64,000 bases of DNA from a virus, in the IMG/VR virus record IMGVR_UViG_3300047548_001509, positions 18,783 to 82,782 of that record; one strand, written 5' to 3'. A program made the position numbers and the translations under genes. A model generated the notes under the pieces. It ran no database searches. It was not told the origin of the DNA and saw only the letters and a program-made list of their open reading frames with translations. Below, piece by piece: positions 8,717 through 17,676 of the stretch (its first letter is position 1; each line of letters starts with the position of its first letter).

Positions 8717-9449
8717 ATTCTGGCTTTGGGGTATAATTTTTTGTAAATATAGTTGTTATAGCTCTCTCAATCATGTGAGCTTCAGCATTTAATACGTTCC
8801 ATGATAATATATGTCTTATTTTTTCATAGAACTGCTTTGTATACCTAAGAATTAAATGCTTAGGTATGATATAGCAACCGCCAGGAGAGAATTGAAGATA
8901 TTGTTCTATAGGTGGGTCAATGTACATATCATTAAAAAAATCATTTATATTTGTATAATACTTTGATGGTTGTAAACCAAAATACCAACTATTATTAAGT
9001 TCTAAGTACTCACCATTAGGTCCTTTTTTGTTATCATAACCAGAAAATCTCCAATCTTCTTTGAAAAAATCATTAAGCTCTGTAAATGTTGTATTGTTGC
9101 AATTTTCCTTGAAAAATTCTTCAGTGCAATTTCCATTAGATAGTCTGTTGCCTTTATTATCATATCTAGGGGTACCTGTATCTTTTGGGAAAAGAAACGC
9201 TGCTCTACAGAAGATCATACAATCTGGAAGATTATTGTATCTTGTAACAATAAAATCAAATATGTCGTATATATTTTGACCGACATTGTTTTGGTGTATT
9301 ACCTTATCTGTCTGTCTAAACCTATGTGCTCTATCATAGATTAAGTAATTATCTGTTGATCTACAAACCCATGAATTTTCTAAGTCTTCGTCCAACCAGT
9401 TGTAATCACTAACAACGAGAAAATTTTTTTCAATATTAAAATTTATCAT
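8694..9449 (-). CDS. DUF3431-like putative glycosyltransferase
   Basis: 251 residues. The pattern LVVSDYNWLDEDL, then a short strand with YDRA, NNVGQNIYDIFDFIVTRY and LPDCMIFCRAAFLFP follows the DUF3431 layout (partner-facing 'N.GrE..tyL.yIi..Yd.LPd..iF'). A C-terminal SPGGCYIIPKHLILRY segment resembles the acceptor part of small glycosyltransferases. Function unproven. Part of the minus-strand transfer island with 14-nt overlaps at its ends. Confidence 0.55.
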   Translation of the reverse strand: MINFNIEKNFLVVSDYNWLDEDLENSWVCRSTDNYLIYDRAHRFRQTDKVIHQNNVGQNIYDIFDFIVTRYNNLPDCMIFCRAAFLFPKDTGTPRYDNKGNRLSNGNCTEEFFKENCNNTTFTELNDFFKEDWRFSGYDNKKGPNGEYLELNNSWYFGLQPSKYYTNINDFFNDMYIDPPIEQYLQFSPGGCYIIPKHLILRYTKQFYEKIRHILSWNVLNAEAHMIERAITTIFTKNYTPKPEYDSNTLT

Positions 9450-10239
9450 AAAACAAATTAATCCACTTCTGTTTATTGTCTTTAAGATATTGAGGCAATC
9501 TACTAAAATCTGTAGATATTACATCACTACTATTAATTTCTATATGATTCTTAGCTCGATTAAATCTTCCAATATTATCTGGATGGCTATCTCCCCATTT
9601 ATCTGCATGTTTAATAAGCCAAGAAAAATGCCATCCAGCTGGCTCAGACTCACCTAGCATTGCAATGCTAGGGCATTCTCTTTCTGTTCTAAAGTGATTT
9701 GGACCAAATTGATTTAAAATTTTAAATTGCCCTATTCTTGTACCGGTCCAATCACTAAAATGTTGAGTTGTTGGAACATCTACCCATAATGCTCTGCCTT
9801 CAAGGATTGGCTTATATACCTTTCCATTAAAATCTAACCCCTCAAAAGATATTTTTGGGTTCCATATTTCATCTACATCTGACACACATATAATATCGTC
9901 ATCATTACAAATAGGTAGTAATGGAATTATAAGTTCTTCTTTTTGATAAAATTCTCTTACCCAGTAGTGTTCTTTATTTGGTCCAGTATTAGGACTAGCT
10001 AAAGCTTTTTGGTATATATGTTCATTTGTATGAAAATCTGTAGTTATATAATGTATAATTTTATCTTCCCACTCTTTAAACCTGTCTCTATTTTCGTTAA
10101 AGAATAATGGTTTTTCTTTACCATTAAAGGTTTGATTAGACTCTACAACTATAAATCTATCAACAACGGGGCTTAATATGTTAAATCTTATTTCAAGTAA
10201 ATCTAACTCATCAAAAAAATTGAAACAATCGTATATCAT
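9436..10239 (-). CDS. Glycosyltransferase family 17 protein
   Basis: 267 residues. The GT17 start is clear: MIYDCFNFFDELDLLEIRF, then VDRFIVVESNQTF, with FFNENRDRF, CVSDVDEIWNP near 113-124 and GWHFSWL. GT17 includes beta-1,4-N-acetylglucosaminyltransferases acting on mannose; bacterial and phage members are uncharacterised. The Asp-rich VSDVDEI motif is the expected nucleotide-sugar/metal site. Within the glycan island. Confidence 0.82.
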   Translation of the reverse strand: MIYDCFNFFDELDLLEIRFNILSPVVDRFIVVESNQTFNGKEKPLFFNENRDRFKEWEDKIIHYITTDFHTNEHIYQKALASPNTGPNKEHYWVREFYQKEELIIPLLPICNDDDIICVSDVDEIWNPKISFEGLDFNGKVYKPILEGRALWVDVPTTQHFSDWTGTRIGQFKILNQFGPNHFRTERECPSIAMLGESEPAGWHFSWLIKHADKWGDSHPDNIGRFNRAKNHIEINSSDVISTDFSRLPQYLKDNKQKWINLFYDKF

Positions 10240-11123
10240 CCGTAAATTCTTGTTTTAGTTTTATAATTCTCAAATTCTTCAACACATTGATCATATGTAA
10301 AAAGTTTACCATCTCTATCTATATACGTATGGTTTCTGAAAATATTATAACCACATGACCAATATCCATCAGAAACATTATGTCTTGCCCAATATTTTGG
10401 AGCTAATATATACTCATTACGATCACTAATAAGTGTAGCAAAATATGGAAAGCTGGAATTTGAAAGTATTAAATACTTTGCATTTTTTATAATTGTAAAG
10501 TCGTCAGATATATTACCATGATAAATTATAAAATCAGGAAAAAACTGCTTAGCAGCTTCTGGATCATCTGTTACTACAACAAATCTCATTTTCGGGTTAA
10601 TGAATTTCATTTGTTTTATTGCATCTTCCCAGTACTGCTTTCTTAAAAAGAATCCACTTACTGCTTTATATTCACCCCCTCTAAAATTAATAATACATGT
10701 ATTATCATCAGCAAAGTTAAAATTATCCTTATCAGGCAATACTTGCAGCCAATCTTTTATTTCTTTTTTTCTATGTATAATCTTATTTTCAGATTGGAAT
10801 ATCCCATCAATTTTTGTATTGTCCGGTAACCTATTTAAATTGGGGTCGTCTATTGTTATATTTGCCCCGTTATAATATTGCCACTGCTCCTTATAATAAT
10901 ATTTTATACCATCGGGAAGAGTAGTCGGTGGTCCACCCTCTGGTCCGTCGCCACCTGATACGGGTATACCGCTATCTAACTTAATAAAGTCATTACATTT
11001 AAACTTATATGAATTCATTATGCCATATTCATACCCTAGGTCTTTTGCAATTACTCTTGTAGTTACATAACATGCTAATTGATTACCTAACCCCTGACCA
11101 TTATAAATTTCAGTTACTAACAT
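10236..11123 (-). CDS. GT11-like (fucosyltransferase-fold) glycosyltransferase
   Basis: 295 residues. GQGLGNQLACYVTTRVIAKD near the N-terminus is the GT11 opening motif; INFRGGEYK near 145 corresponds to the HxRRGDY donor site but with RGGEY, and LILSNSSFPYFA matches the C-terminal NSTFSWW-type motif. GT11 enzymes are mostly alpha-1,2-fucosyltransferases. The altered donor motif means the sugar may differ. Overlaps both neighbours. Confidence 0.65.
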   Translation of the reverse strand: MLVTEIYNGQGLGNQLACYVTTRVIAKDLGYEYGIMNSYKFKCNDFIKLDSGIPVSGGDGPEGGPPTTLPDGIKYYYKEQWQYYNGANITIDDPNLNRLPDNTKIDGIFQSENKIIHRKKEIKDWLQVLPDKDNFNFADDNTCIINFRGGEYKAVSGFFLRKQYWEDAIKQMKFINPKMRFVVVTDDPEAAKQFFPDFIIYHGNISDDFTIIKNAKYLILSNSSFPYFATLISDRNEYILAPKYWARHNVSDGYWSCGYNIFRNHTYIDRDGKLFTYDQCVEEFENYKTKTRIYG

Positions 11124-12405
11124 ATCTTTTTAATATAGTCAATCCATTATTATTATCAAATTTTTCCACTAAGACCCATTCTTGTGTGTTAATTAATTCT
11201 TCAATAGGTTTCCATATTCCGTCTTTACCTTTTGTTTCACCACTAGTTGCGAATGTTGTGGTATCATGAAATATAATATACTTTTGAACTTTGTCTTTAT
11301 GGTTCTTAATTTCTTCTCTAATTTGATCTTCATCATGTAAAGTATCAATAAACAATAGATCACATTCTGGGATATTAACTGTTCTTGAATCTGATAACTT
11401 AAATTCAAAATCAATTCCGTTTTGTATACATAATGATTCAACGTCTTCTAATTTTGACGCTCCTGGTATAAACGAATATGAGTCAGGATGAGCAATATCA
11501 ACAGAAACCATTCTTTGAGGCTTACCGGCAAGGAATGCCCATGTTGATACAATAGATCTCATCCCTAGCTCCACTATAGTTTTACACTTTGATGCGTAAA
11601 ATGTTAGAGTATCTAGATGTTCTCTTATATCTATTGCCGCTGTTGGGTGTCTCTTTAAGAACAATACCTTTTGTTCGAATTCATTCATCTTACTCAGTAT
11701 GTACTCTTGTTCTTTTTTCTTAACATCTTCTGTTATTAGTGTATTTGTTACTTGTCCAGACCATAAAGTATTAACAATGCTGTCATGCTCAATAACGACA
11801 GGTTTACCATATTTGATAAACATTCGATGGTAAAATTCAGTATCCATGTACCATATTAAATTTCCATCAAAAAAGTTACCCTCATTTGGAAATACAATAC
11901 AAGAAGGAGGTCCTATGGTATTATTACCAGACTGTATATCAGCATTATAATATGGTGTTCTGTGTCTAAAATGTTCACCATTACTCATATGATAATGGTG
12001 ATAGCTTTGAATGGCCCAACATTTGATGTTATTATCTATAACATCAAAAATATAACTCAGAGCTTTATTATTACTAAAATAATCATCCTGGAATATAGGC
12101 TTGATATAATCACCTTTACTATTTTTGATACAATTATTAATATTGTGTGATGAAGAACCCCTTTGTTCAGTATTTTTTACATAATTAATAGCAAGAGCTT
12201 TCTTGCCAATATAATCATCAACAAGTTTATATATTCTATCATCTTCAGAATGGTCACTTATTACAATTTCTGTTCGATATCTTTGATCATCAGATACTAA
12301 TTGAGTTACAATCGATTGAAGAAGAATATCTAAAAATGTAGTACCAGATCCATGCATTTCATAGCACGGAATACAAATTGATAATGTTGGTTTTAATTTT
12401 TCCAT
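11110..12405 (-). CDS. Fused GT2 glycosyltransferase and SAM methyltransferase
   Basis: 431 residues in two parts. Residues 1-240 are a GT-A, family 2-like domain: LSICIPCYEMHGSG at 8-21, IVISDHSEDDRI, IKPIFQDDYFSNN (Asp-Asp metal site), LIWYMDTEFYHRM. Residues 260-431 are a class I methyltransferase: KTIVELGMRSIVSTW near 276, MVSVDIAHP, CDLLFIDTLHDEDQ, YIIFHDTTTF. The order suggests a two-step enzyme that transfers a sugar and then methylates it or a neighbour. The frame is continuous; no sign of assembly error. Inference on substrate only from context. Confidence 0.75.
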   Translation of the reverse strand: MEKLKPTLSICIPCYEMHGSGTTFLDILLQSIVTQLVSDDQRYRTEIVISDHSEDDRIYKLVDDYIGKKALAINYVKNTEQRGSSSHNINNCIKNSKGDYIKPIFQDDYFSNNKALSYIFDVIDNNIKCWAIQSYHHYHMSNGEHFRHRTPYYNADIQSGNNTIGPPSCIVFPNEGNFFDGNLIWYMDTEFYHRMFIKYGKPVVIEHDSIVNTLWSGQVTNTLITEDVKKKEQEYILSKMNEFEQKVLFLKRHPTAAIDIREHLDTLTFYASKCKTIVELGMRSIVSTWAFLAGKPQRMVSVDIAHPDSYSFIPGASKLEDVESLCIQNGIDFEFKLSDSRTVNIPECDLLFIDTLHDEDQIREEIKNHKDKVQKYIIFHDTTTFATSGETKGKDGIWKPIEELINTQEWVLVEKFDNNNGLTILKRYVSN

Positions 12406-13205
12406 GTCTTAATATAATTTTCTAATTCTTCTTTTGTGCAGTGACCAACAAATTCACTATGTTGGTAATTTTGTTGATAGAACGGGTGTTTTTCTCTCAC
12501 TGTATTATCATGTGGTAGATGCCAAGCGATCGCCTTTGGGTCTTTAACTCTCTCAAGTTCGAATCCGAGCTTTGTATATCTATTCGATATTTCGTCATCT
12601 TCAAATCCCCAACCAATAAAATTCGTATTATACCCACCGCAATACTCGAATGCTTCTCTAGAAAACATAACAGAACCACCTTTACTCATTGGATGAGCTA
12701 CAAGAAAATTTTCTGTTTCAAAATATGGCACTGGCTTTAGAGTATGTATTAAATCTTCAAGTGGTGTAATATCAAGTGTTTTATCAAATTCTTCACTATT
12801 ATGTTTCTTGAGATGAACAAACATCCCACTGTATGGATAAACAACACCAACTTTTGGATTTTGTTCAAATATCTTTATTGCGTCTAGAATATATTTTGGA
12901 TTTATAAAGACATCTGTATCACCAGCAATGAGATATTTTCTTTTTGAGAACTTCGCTGCTTCGTTAAACGCTTTTGTTCTCCAGTAAGTACCACTATTTT
13001 GCTGAAATAGTACCCAACAATTATATGTTCTATGAAGCCTATCAAGATCTGGATCTATATCTTTATCATCATTAACAATAATAATGCTGAGGTTGGGTGC
13101 ATATTTTCTATAGAACTTCATTACAGTTTCCAAATTAGTAAGACGTTGTTCAACATCTCTTCTAAAATGAATCATTAATGCTACATCACTTAAGTCAATT
13201 TTCAT
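12393..13205 (-). CDS. GT2 glycosyltransferase with galactosyltransferase-type C-terminal motif
   Basis: 270 residues. N-terminal GT-A fold with a DDKDIDPDLDRL stretch, DxD at LIAGDTDVFINP near 93-104, and a C-terminal FIGWGFEDDEISNRYTKLG, the hallmark of the Glyco_transf_7C domain seen in chondroitin-polymerase and galactosyltransferase families. Acceptor unknown. In the minus-strand glycan island with 4-13 nt overlaps. Confidence 0.8.
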   Translation of the reverse strand: MKIDLSDVALMIHFRRDVEQRLTNLETVMKFYRKYAPNLSIIIVNDDKDIDPDLDRLHRTYNCWVLFQQNSGTYWRTKAFNEAAKFSKRKYLIAGDTDVFINPKYILDAIKIFEQNPKVGVVYPYSGMFVHLKKHNSEEFDKTLDITPLEDLIHTLKPVPYFETENFLVAHPMSKGGSVMFSREAFEYCGGYNTNFIGWGFEDDEISNRYTKLGFELERVKDPKAIAWHLPHDNTVREKHPFYQQNYQHSEFVGHCTKEELENYIKTWKN

Positions 13206-14017
13206 ATCTTATACCAAAAAGGGTCGTATAAATCATCTGTATCTTGAGGCCCGTTTGCTCCAAACCATTTTTTTGGAGCAACAACTGAATTACCTCGGTG
13301 TTTTCCTAAAAACGCACCCCACCATGAGAATGTACTGTTACTTATAATTAGTCTCTTACACATTGAGAGTGTATATAGATCTTGTAGCTCAGTACTACCT
13401 TCTGTTGAATAATATTTGTGACAAACAGTAGAGTTAAAAATATTTTCTTCATTTAGTGAATACCAATCATCACAACAAATTATAATATTATCAACAACAT
13501 AATCAAGAGTTAGTGTGTTAGAACTATCAAGATAGTGAATAGCTTTATCGTAATAATCACGATTTAGACAGGGATGTATATTTTCATAATGAACATAATC
13601 ACCTCTTCTAACATGACAACCGATAATTGTTGCTGGGTCTAATTTTTCAGTTATCTTATTCCACTTCTCTTTATCGTTATCAGAGAAATAAAATAATTCT
13701 CTTACCTCTTCACGACATTCTTGGAAATATTTTTCTGATTGCCAATAACCGTCAATAAGTATGTCTCCCTCAATTTTAGGAAGTTCTTGATATACAAATC
13801 CTTTCTCAATTACTGACTGTTTGGGTACTATATCAGTTGTTGGAATATTTTTGAATATAGTACTTTTATATTTGTCTGGGGACTTTCCTTGACCACCATG
13901 GTGTGGAATGTTATAATTAATTGCAAATTCAGTACCCAATTGTTTCGCATATGCATAAGCACATGCTATCTGAAACATTTGATTACCTAATCCACCTTTA
14001 AGATTTGGTACTACCAT
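13202..14017 (-). CDS. GT11 alpha-1,2-fucosyltransferase-like enzyme
   Basis: 271 residues from the ATG at 14017; a longer frame starts at 14041 but the internal start gives the usual family opening MVVPNLKGGLGNQMFQ. All three GT11 motifs are present: GGLGNQMFQIACAYAYAK, GCHVRRGDYVHYE (GDP-fucose binding HxRRGDY) and IISNSTFSWWGAFLG. Likely adds fucose to a terminal galactose of a glycan. Overlaps the end of the GT2 gene upstream. Confidence 0.85.
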   Translation of the reverse strand: MVVPNLKGGLGNQMFQIACAYAYAKQLGTEFAINYNIPHHGGQGKSPDKYKSTIFKNIPTTDIVPKQSVIEKGFVYQELPKIEGDILIDGYWQSEKYFQECREEVRELFYFSDNDKEKWNKITEKLDPATIIGCHVRRGDYVHYENIHPCLNRDYYDKAIHYLDSSNTLTLDYVVDNIIICCDDWYSLNEENIFNSTVCHKYYSTEGSTELQDLYTLSMCKRLIISNSTFSWWGAFLGKHRGNSVVAPKKWFGANGPQDTDDLYDPFWYKI

Positions 14018-14810
14018 ATTTTTGCTTAATGAATTTAACAACTTCTTCTTCTGGTGTATCTTTTACGCCTTCAGGTCCAAAAGGTAAGACACCAAACTGC
14101 TCTTTAAAGAGCTGCATTGATTGTTGTATGTTACTTACCCATTTATCATGTTGCTCTGGTGTCTTTATAGATGATGATTCTTCAGAGCATTTTTGTTCTC
14201 TAATATAATCTGTTGACTTCCATACATCTGACCACCACCAATATGGTGTAGATAATCCATTAAGTGCAAGCTTATATGAGTGTGATACATGATCAAATGC
14301 GTTTTTATACTTTTCATCTATTAATCCTGTTTGAACTAAAGACCCTCTTGTATAGTAACAAAATGCTCCAACGCAATGTCTGTTTAAGGCTAATTTAGTA
14401 TCTTCTGAATATTCTAAAATTAATCGAGGAGCCGGAGAACCTTTTGATATATTATTTTTGTTGGCTGGCCCATGGTAACCAAACATTAAATGCTGTATGC
14501 CTGTTTCTTTTGATGTGTTAATATATTTATCAAAAATATCTTCGCGAAGAAGTTCCATGTCATCTTCTATGATGAATATATGTTCACATTTTTTATCAAT
14601 TAGGTATTTTAGAGCTTCGTTTTTACTTCCACCCACACCAACATTTGTCAGATGATTTATCGTTTTACAGTCGTATATTTCTTCTAGTGGAGACCCATCA
14701 TTAATTATAATGAGTTCATCTACTTTATTTTTTGGAATAGAATTATAACAGACCTTTAACATATCTGGTCTATTACAAGTGATTATCCCAACACCAACCT
14801 TTTCAATCAT
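13998..14810 (-). CDS. GT2-family glycosyltransferase
   Basis: 270 residues. VGVGIITCNRPDMLKVCYNS at the N-terminus, LIIINDGSP, the acidic EDDMELLREDIF near 80, and a long C-terminal part with aromatic YWWWSDVW. First gene of the minus-strand glycan island, starting just upstream of the divergent late promoter region; a TATAAT-like box lies within the 33-nt gap. Confidence 0.78.
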   Translation of the reverse strand: MIEKVGVGIITCNRPDMLKVCYNSIPKNKVDELIIINDGSPLEEIYDCKTINHLTNVGVGGSKNEALKYLIDKKCEHIFIIEDDMELLREDIFDKYINTSKETGIQHLMFGYHGPANKNNISKGSPAPRLILEYSEDTKLALNRHCVGAFCYYTRGSLVQTGLIDEKYKNAFDHVSHSYKLALNGLSTPYWWWSDVWKSTDYIREQKCSEESSSIKTPEQHDKWVSNIQQSMQLFKEQFGVLPFGPEGVKDTPEEEVVKFIKQKYGSTKS

Positions 14811-14825
14811 TACATTATAATAGAG

Positions 14826-14833
14826 ACTAAATA
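14826..14833 (+). promoter_or_regulatory. Late-type promoter (ACTAAATA) of the leader-tagged operon
   Basis: ACTAAATA, 10 nt before the ATG at 14844, at the spacing seen for perfect TATAAATA boxes elsewhere in the window. It would make the 14844-19974 operon late, as expected for packaged proteins. The gap 14811-14843 also holds TATAAT readable on both strands. Confidence 0.5.
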
Positions 14834-14843
14834 ATGTAAATCC

Positions 14844-15182
14844 ATGTCTAAATTTACCAAAATACTAGAAAACGCTGATCCTCAACTGCAAGATAATGAT
14901 GATATGAAGCTCCTAAATGCTCTTCATAAAGTATGTAACGGTTTAGGATATAATTGCAGCCTTGAAGGTAGTACATTAACCATTTCCCTCACAGAAGAAG
15001 AACAAGAAACACAAGCTGATATGATAAGTACAATATCTGCAATTGCACAGCTTCCGGACCAGGGAATGGGGAAGCAGTTAATGTCTGCAACAGCACGTAA
15101 GCTTCAAATGGCAAAACGAAAGATGGCAGACGGAGCTGAAAAAATTGCAGATAAATTTCTTAGAGCAGCTTCTCAGCGTTAA
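14844..15182 (+). CDS. Small leader-bearing protein, possible internal head protein
   Basis: 112 residues. Starts MSKFTKILENADP, an M-x-x-F-K-x-I/F-L-E leader containing I-L-E, which fits the I/L-x-E cleavage preference of the T4 prohead protease. The C-terminal 50 residues are Lys/Arg/Ala rich and helical (MATA-like SATARKLQMAKRKMADG), suited to lying with DNA. First gene of a plus-strand late operon. Not recognised as any named family. Confidence 0.6.
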   Translation: MSKFTKILENADPQLQDNDDMKLLNALHKVCNGLGYNCSLEGSTLTISLTEEEQETQADMISTISAIAQLPDQGMGKQLMSATARKLQMAKRKMADGAEKIADKFLRAASQR

Positions 15183-15185
15183 TTT

Positions 15186-15527
15186 ATGAAATCAAAAACC
15201 GTACAGCTAATAAACACTTTTTTTGAACAGGTTGATCCATCACAGGTGCAACCTGATGATAATTTAATGCCTGATGCAACTAATGTTCAAGATACAGAAG
15301 AAGTTTCAAATGAAATTACTGCAAATCAAATTGTAAATCTTGCAACAATAATGAGAGATTTTATTGTTAATATGTCTCAATTTGGTAATAAATTAGATAC
15401 TGATGAGGTTGCAAGACTATCTGGAGATAAAATAACAGCAGAAAATGCAATGCAAAAAATCTCAGAATATTCAAGAATTGCGACTAGTAAGCAACCTGAC
15501 ATGGGTGTAAATATTCCATTAACATGA
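15186..15527 (+). CDS. Small leader-bearing helical protein
   Basis: 113 residues. Starts MKSKTVQLINTFFEQVDP, another short amphipathic leader ending in FFE. The rest is acidic then helical (ATIMRDFIVNMSQFGNKL). Begins 3 nt after its upstream neighbour and overlaps the next gene by 4 nt (ATGA). Similar in style and size to 56970-57383. No family recognised. Confidence 0.55.
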   Translation: MKSKTVQLINTFFEQVDPSQVQPDDNLMPDATNVQDTEEVSNEITANQIVNLATIMRDFIVNMSQFGNKLDTDEVARLSGDKITAENAMQKISEYSRIATSKQPDMGVNIPLT

Positions 15528-16960
15528 TCAATACATTATATGACAGAATGGTTTCAACACAACCAACAAAATCATTAGTAGACGCATATAAGTCTATTAA
15601 TGAAGCAACAGTTGTTGTAGATTTTGGTCAAGGTCATATTAAGCAATTAGAAGTAGATAATAATGTTGCTCGTGAAATATTATCACATAGTCAGAAAATT
15701 ACCACCGACTATGATAATCTAATTGATGAGTGGATTAAGACCGGGGGGTGGAATACATCTGAAGAGATTAATATTATCAAACCAATAATCATCAAAGCTC
15801 TTGAAGGTAGTATAAGATTAACAAACAGGGGTGTTTTCTCACAGGTCATAAAAGAGATACAAAAGCTAACTAAGTTAAAGCCATCTCTTACAAATTTCGA
15901 AAGTAAGTTTCACTCAAAAAACTTTCTTGCGTTTATTGAAGATCTACGTACAAAGCACGATATTAAGATCATCACTAATCCTTCGGTAGTTTCTGTTATC
16001 AAAAATTCTAAGTTTCTGGTTGGTACCGTATCAGTAGGCCCTGGAGAATTATTAATCACTTTATTTTCTGGTTCACAAAAATCTGACATCGGTGATATTA
16101 AATTACTAAACGGTCAGATGGTTGAAATTAAAGGATCTGGTGGTAGAGCTGGTAAAGGCCCATGGAATGATAGGGCTCTAAAATCAGCTGCTGATATAGC
16201 AGGACTACTAAAAAATAATACATATATACAGCAACACCTTTCCAACATTACAACAAAAATCAGTAAAGTTGCAAAAAATTTATCTTCCAAATTATCTAAG
16301 TTTACTCCTGGAACAAAACAAATTGTGGGTAAAAATGACGCTGTAAGAATTAAAGCATTAATAGACTATATCTATTATAATGCTAATAATTTACATCAAA
16401 AAAATATTGAGAAGATTGTATCTTTTAATCATCTCAAGCCTGAGAACCTCAGAAATGCAAGTAGTTATTTCACCCAAACTCTAAACATTAATATTCTTCC
16501 AGAGCTTCAAAATCTAATCAATGATTTGAATTTGCTATTCAAAGATAGGACACAGGGTGGCCAGACAGCAATGTTCAGACAATTTTTTGAATTGTTTAAT
16601 CATAGTACAGGTTCAAAACCTATTGAAGAACTAACAAAAATTATTTCTCAGTATTCAATGAGACCAGAAGTAGTTACAAAAGATATCAAAAAATATCTAA
16701 GCTCTAATTTTGGCTCTATACCTATTGAGAGACTTGCAAGTCAAATAATAGCATCACTACAATTAACAGATTATCAAAATAAAGAAAAATTTACATATCT
16801 GCTTTTCTACGATAAATTTTCAGACAAGCAGCTCGTAATTGGGGAGTTTACAGATGATTATCATGACAACTTTAAAAAGATATTAACTAAGTCAAAATTC
16901 TTCAATGTTGATCCAACTATTGTCAGAGGTGATGGATTTGGTATTACTATTAATATATGA
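15524..16960 (+). CDS. Leader-bearing protein with a PD-(D/E)XK-like nuclease region
   Basis: 478 residues. Residues about 165-210 read VGPGELLITLFSG then IGDIKLLNGQMVEIKGSGGR; the Asp, spaced Glu-x-Lys (EIK) and flanking Gly are what a restriction-endonuclease-like core would show. Similar 'GPGE...GD....ELKG.GGR' proteins occur in marine T4-like phages with no known role. The N-terminal part has KSINEATVV, matching I-x-E cleavage. Long helical C-terminal half. Translationally coupled on both sides (ATGA). Nuclease activity is inference. Confidence 0.55.
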   Translation: MINTLYDRMVSTQPTKSLVDAYKSINEATVVVDFGQGHIKQLEVDNNVAREILSHSQKITTDYDNLIDEWIKTGGWNTSEEINIIKPIIIKALEGSIRLTNRGVFSQVIKEIQKLTKLKPSLTNFESKFHSKNFLAFIEDLRTKHDIKIITNPSVVSVIKNSKFLVGTVSVGPGELLITLFSGSQKSDIGDIKLLNGQMVEIKGSGGRAGKGPWNDRALKSAADIAGLLKNNTYIQQHLSNITTKISKVAKNLSSKLSKFTPGTKQIVGKNDAVRIKALIDYIYYNANNLHQKNIEKIVSFNHLKPENLRNASSYFTQTLNINILPELQNLINDLNLLFKDRTQGGQTAMFRQFFELFNHSTGSKPIEELTKIISQYSMRPEVVTKDIKKYLSSNFGSIPIERLASQIIASLQLTDYQNKEKFTYLLFYDKFSDKQLVIGEFTDDYHDNFKKILTKSKFFNVDPTIVRGDGFGITINI

Positions 16961-17676
16961 TCAAATTTAAAGACTTTTTTTTACTCAAAGAAGGTGGTAA
17001 TGTTTTTAAAACACACCCAACCTCGAGAATTTCTCTCCAACATATACCTCAAACACTCAGTTTTTTGAGTAGTATTGTTGGGTGGGACGTATCTAAGAAT
17101 TTATTAGGTTCAACAGGTAAAAAACCAACATCAGGAGACATTGATATTGCTGTTGATCAGCAAAAAATATCAAAGAAAAATTTTGAACAACTTTTAATAA
17201 AGTGGTGTGAAGATAGAAATTTAAATCCGAAAGATTATGTTGCAAAATCTGGTATAAGTGTACATTTTAGAACACCAATTGCAAATACAGAAGATTTTGT
17301 ACAGACAGATTTCATGTTTTACGATGATGTAAATTTTGCTCAATTTGCAGCGAGTAATGATGAGACACCTCCTCTAAAGGGTGTTCATCGCCATATGGTA
17401 CTCTCAAATTTGGCAAAAAATTTGGGATATAAATGGTCTGTCACTGCAGGGTTAAAAAGTAGACAAACGGATCAAGTTATTGAGTCACATAATCCAGATA
17501 ATGTTGCTCGACTCATTTTAAATGATAAAAGTGCGACAGCTAAAAATATTATAAACATACCAGCAATCTTTGAATTTCTAAAGCGTAAATATAGTGTTGA
17601 TATGATTCAAGATATGGTTAGAGAAGCTCATGATACAATTTTAAAAGAAGGGATAGATATATATGATCAGCTTTAA
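16957..17676 (+). CDS. Nucleotidyltransferase (Pol-beta-like) with capsid-type leader
   Basis: 239 residues. Starts MIKFKDFFLLKEGG: leader with FKDFF and an L-K-E site. Residues about 48-65 read GSTGKKPTSGDIDIAVD, the G-S...D-x-D signature of the DNA polymerase beta-type nucleotidyltransferase fold; further acidic residues occur in QTDFMFYDD near 108-116. Could transfer NMP to RNA, protein or a small molecule. It overlaps the ligase-like gene by 14 nt, so the two may act together on nucleic-acid ends. Confidence 0.65.
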   Translation: MIKFKDFFLLKEGGNVFKTHPTSRISLQHIPQTLSFLSSIVGWDVSKNLLGSTGKKPTSGDIDIAVDQQKISKKNFEQLLIKWCEDRNLNPKDYVAKSGISVHFRTPIANTEDFVQTDFMFYDDVNFAQFAASNDETPPLKGVHRHMVLSNLAKNLGYKWSVTAGLKSRQTDQVIESHNPDNVARLILNDKSATAKNIINIPAIFEFLKRKYSVDMIQDMVREAHDTILKEGIDIYDQL

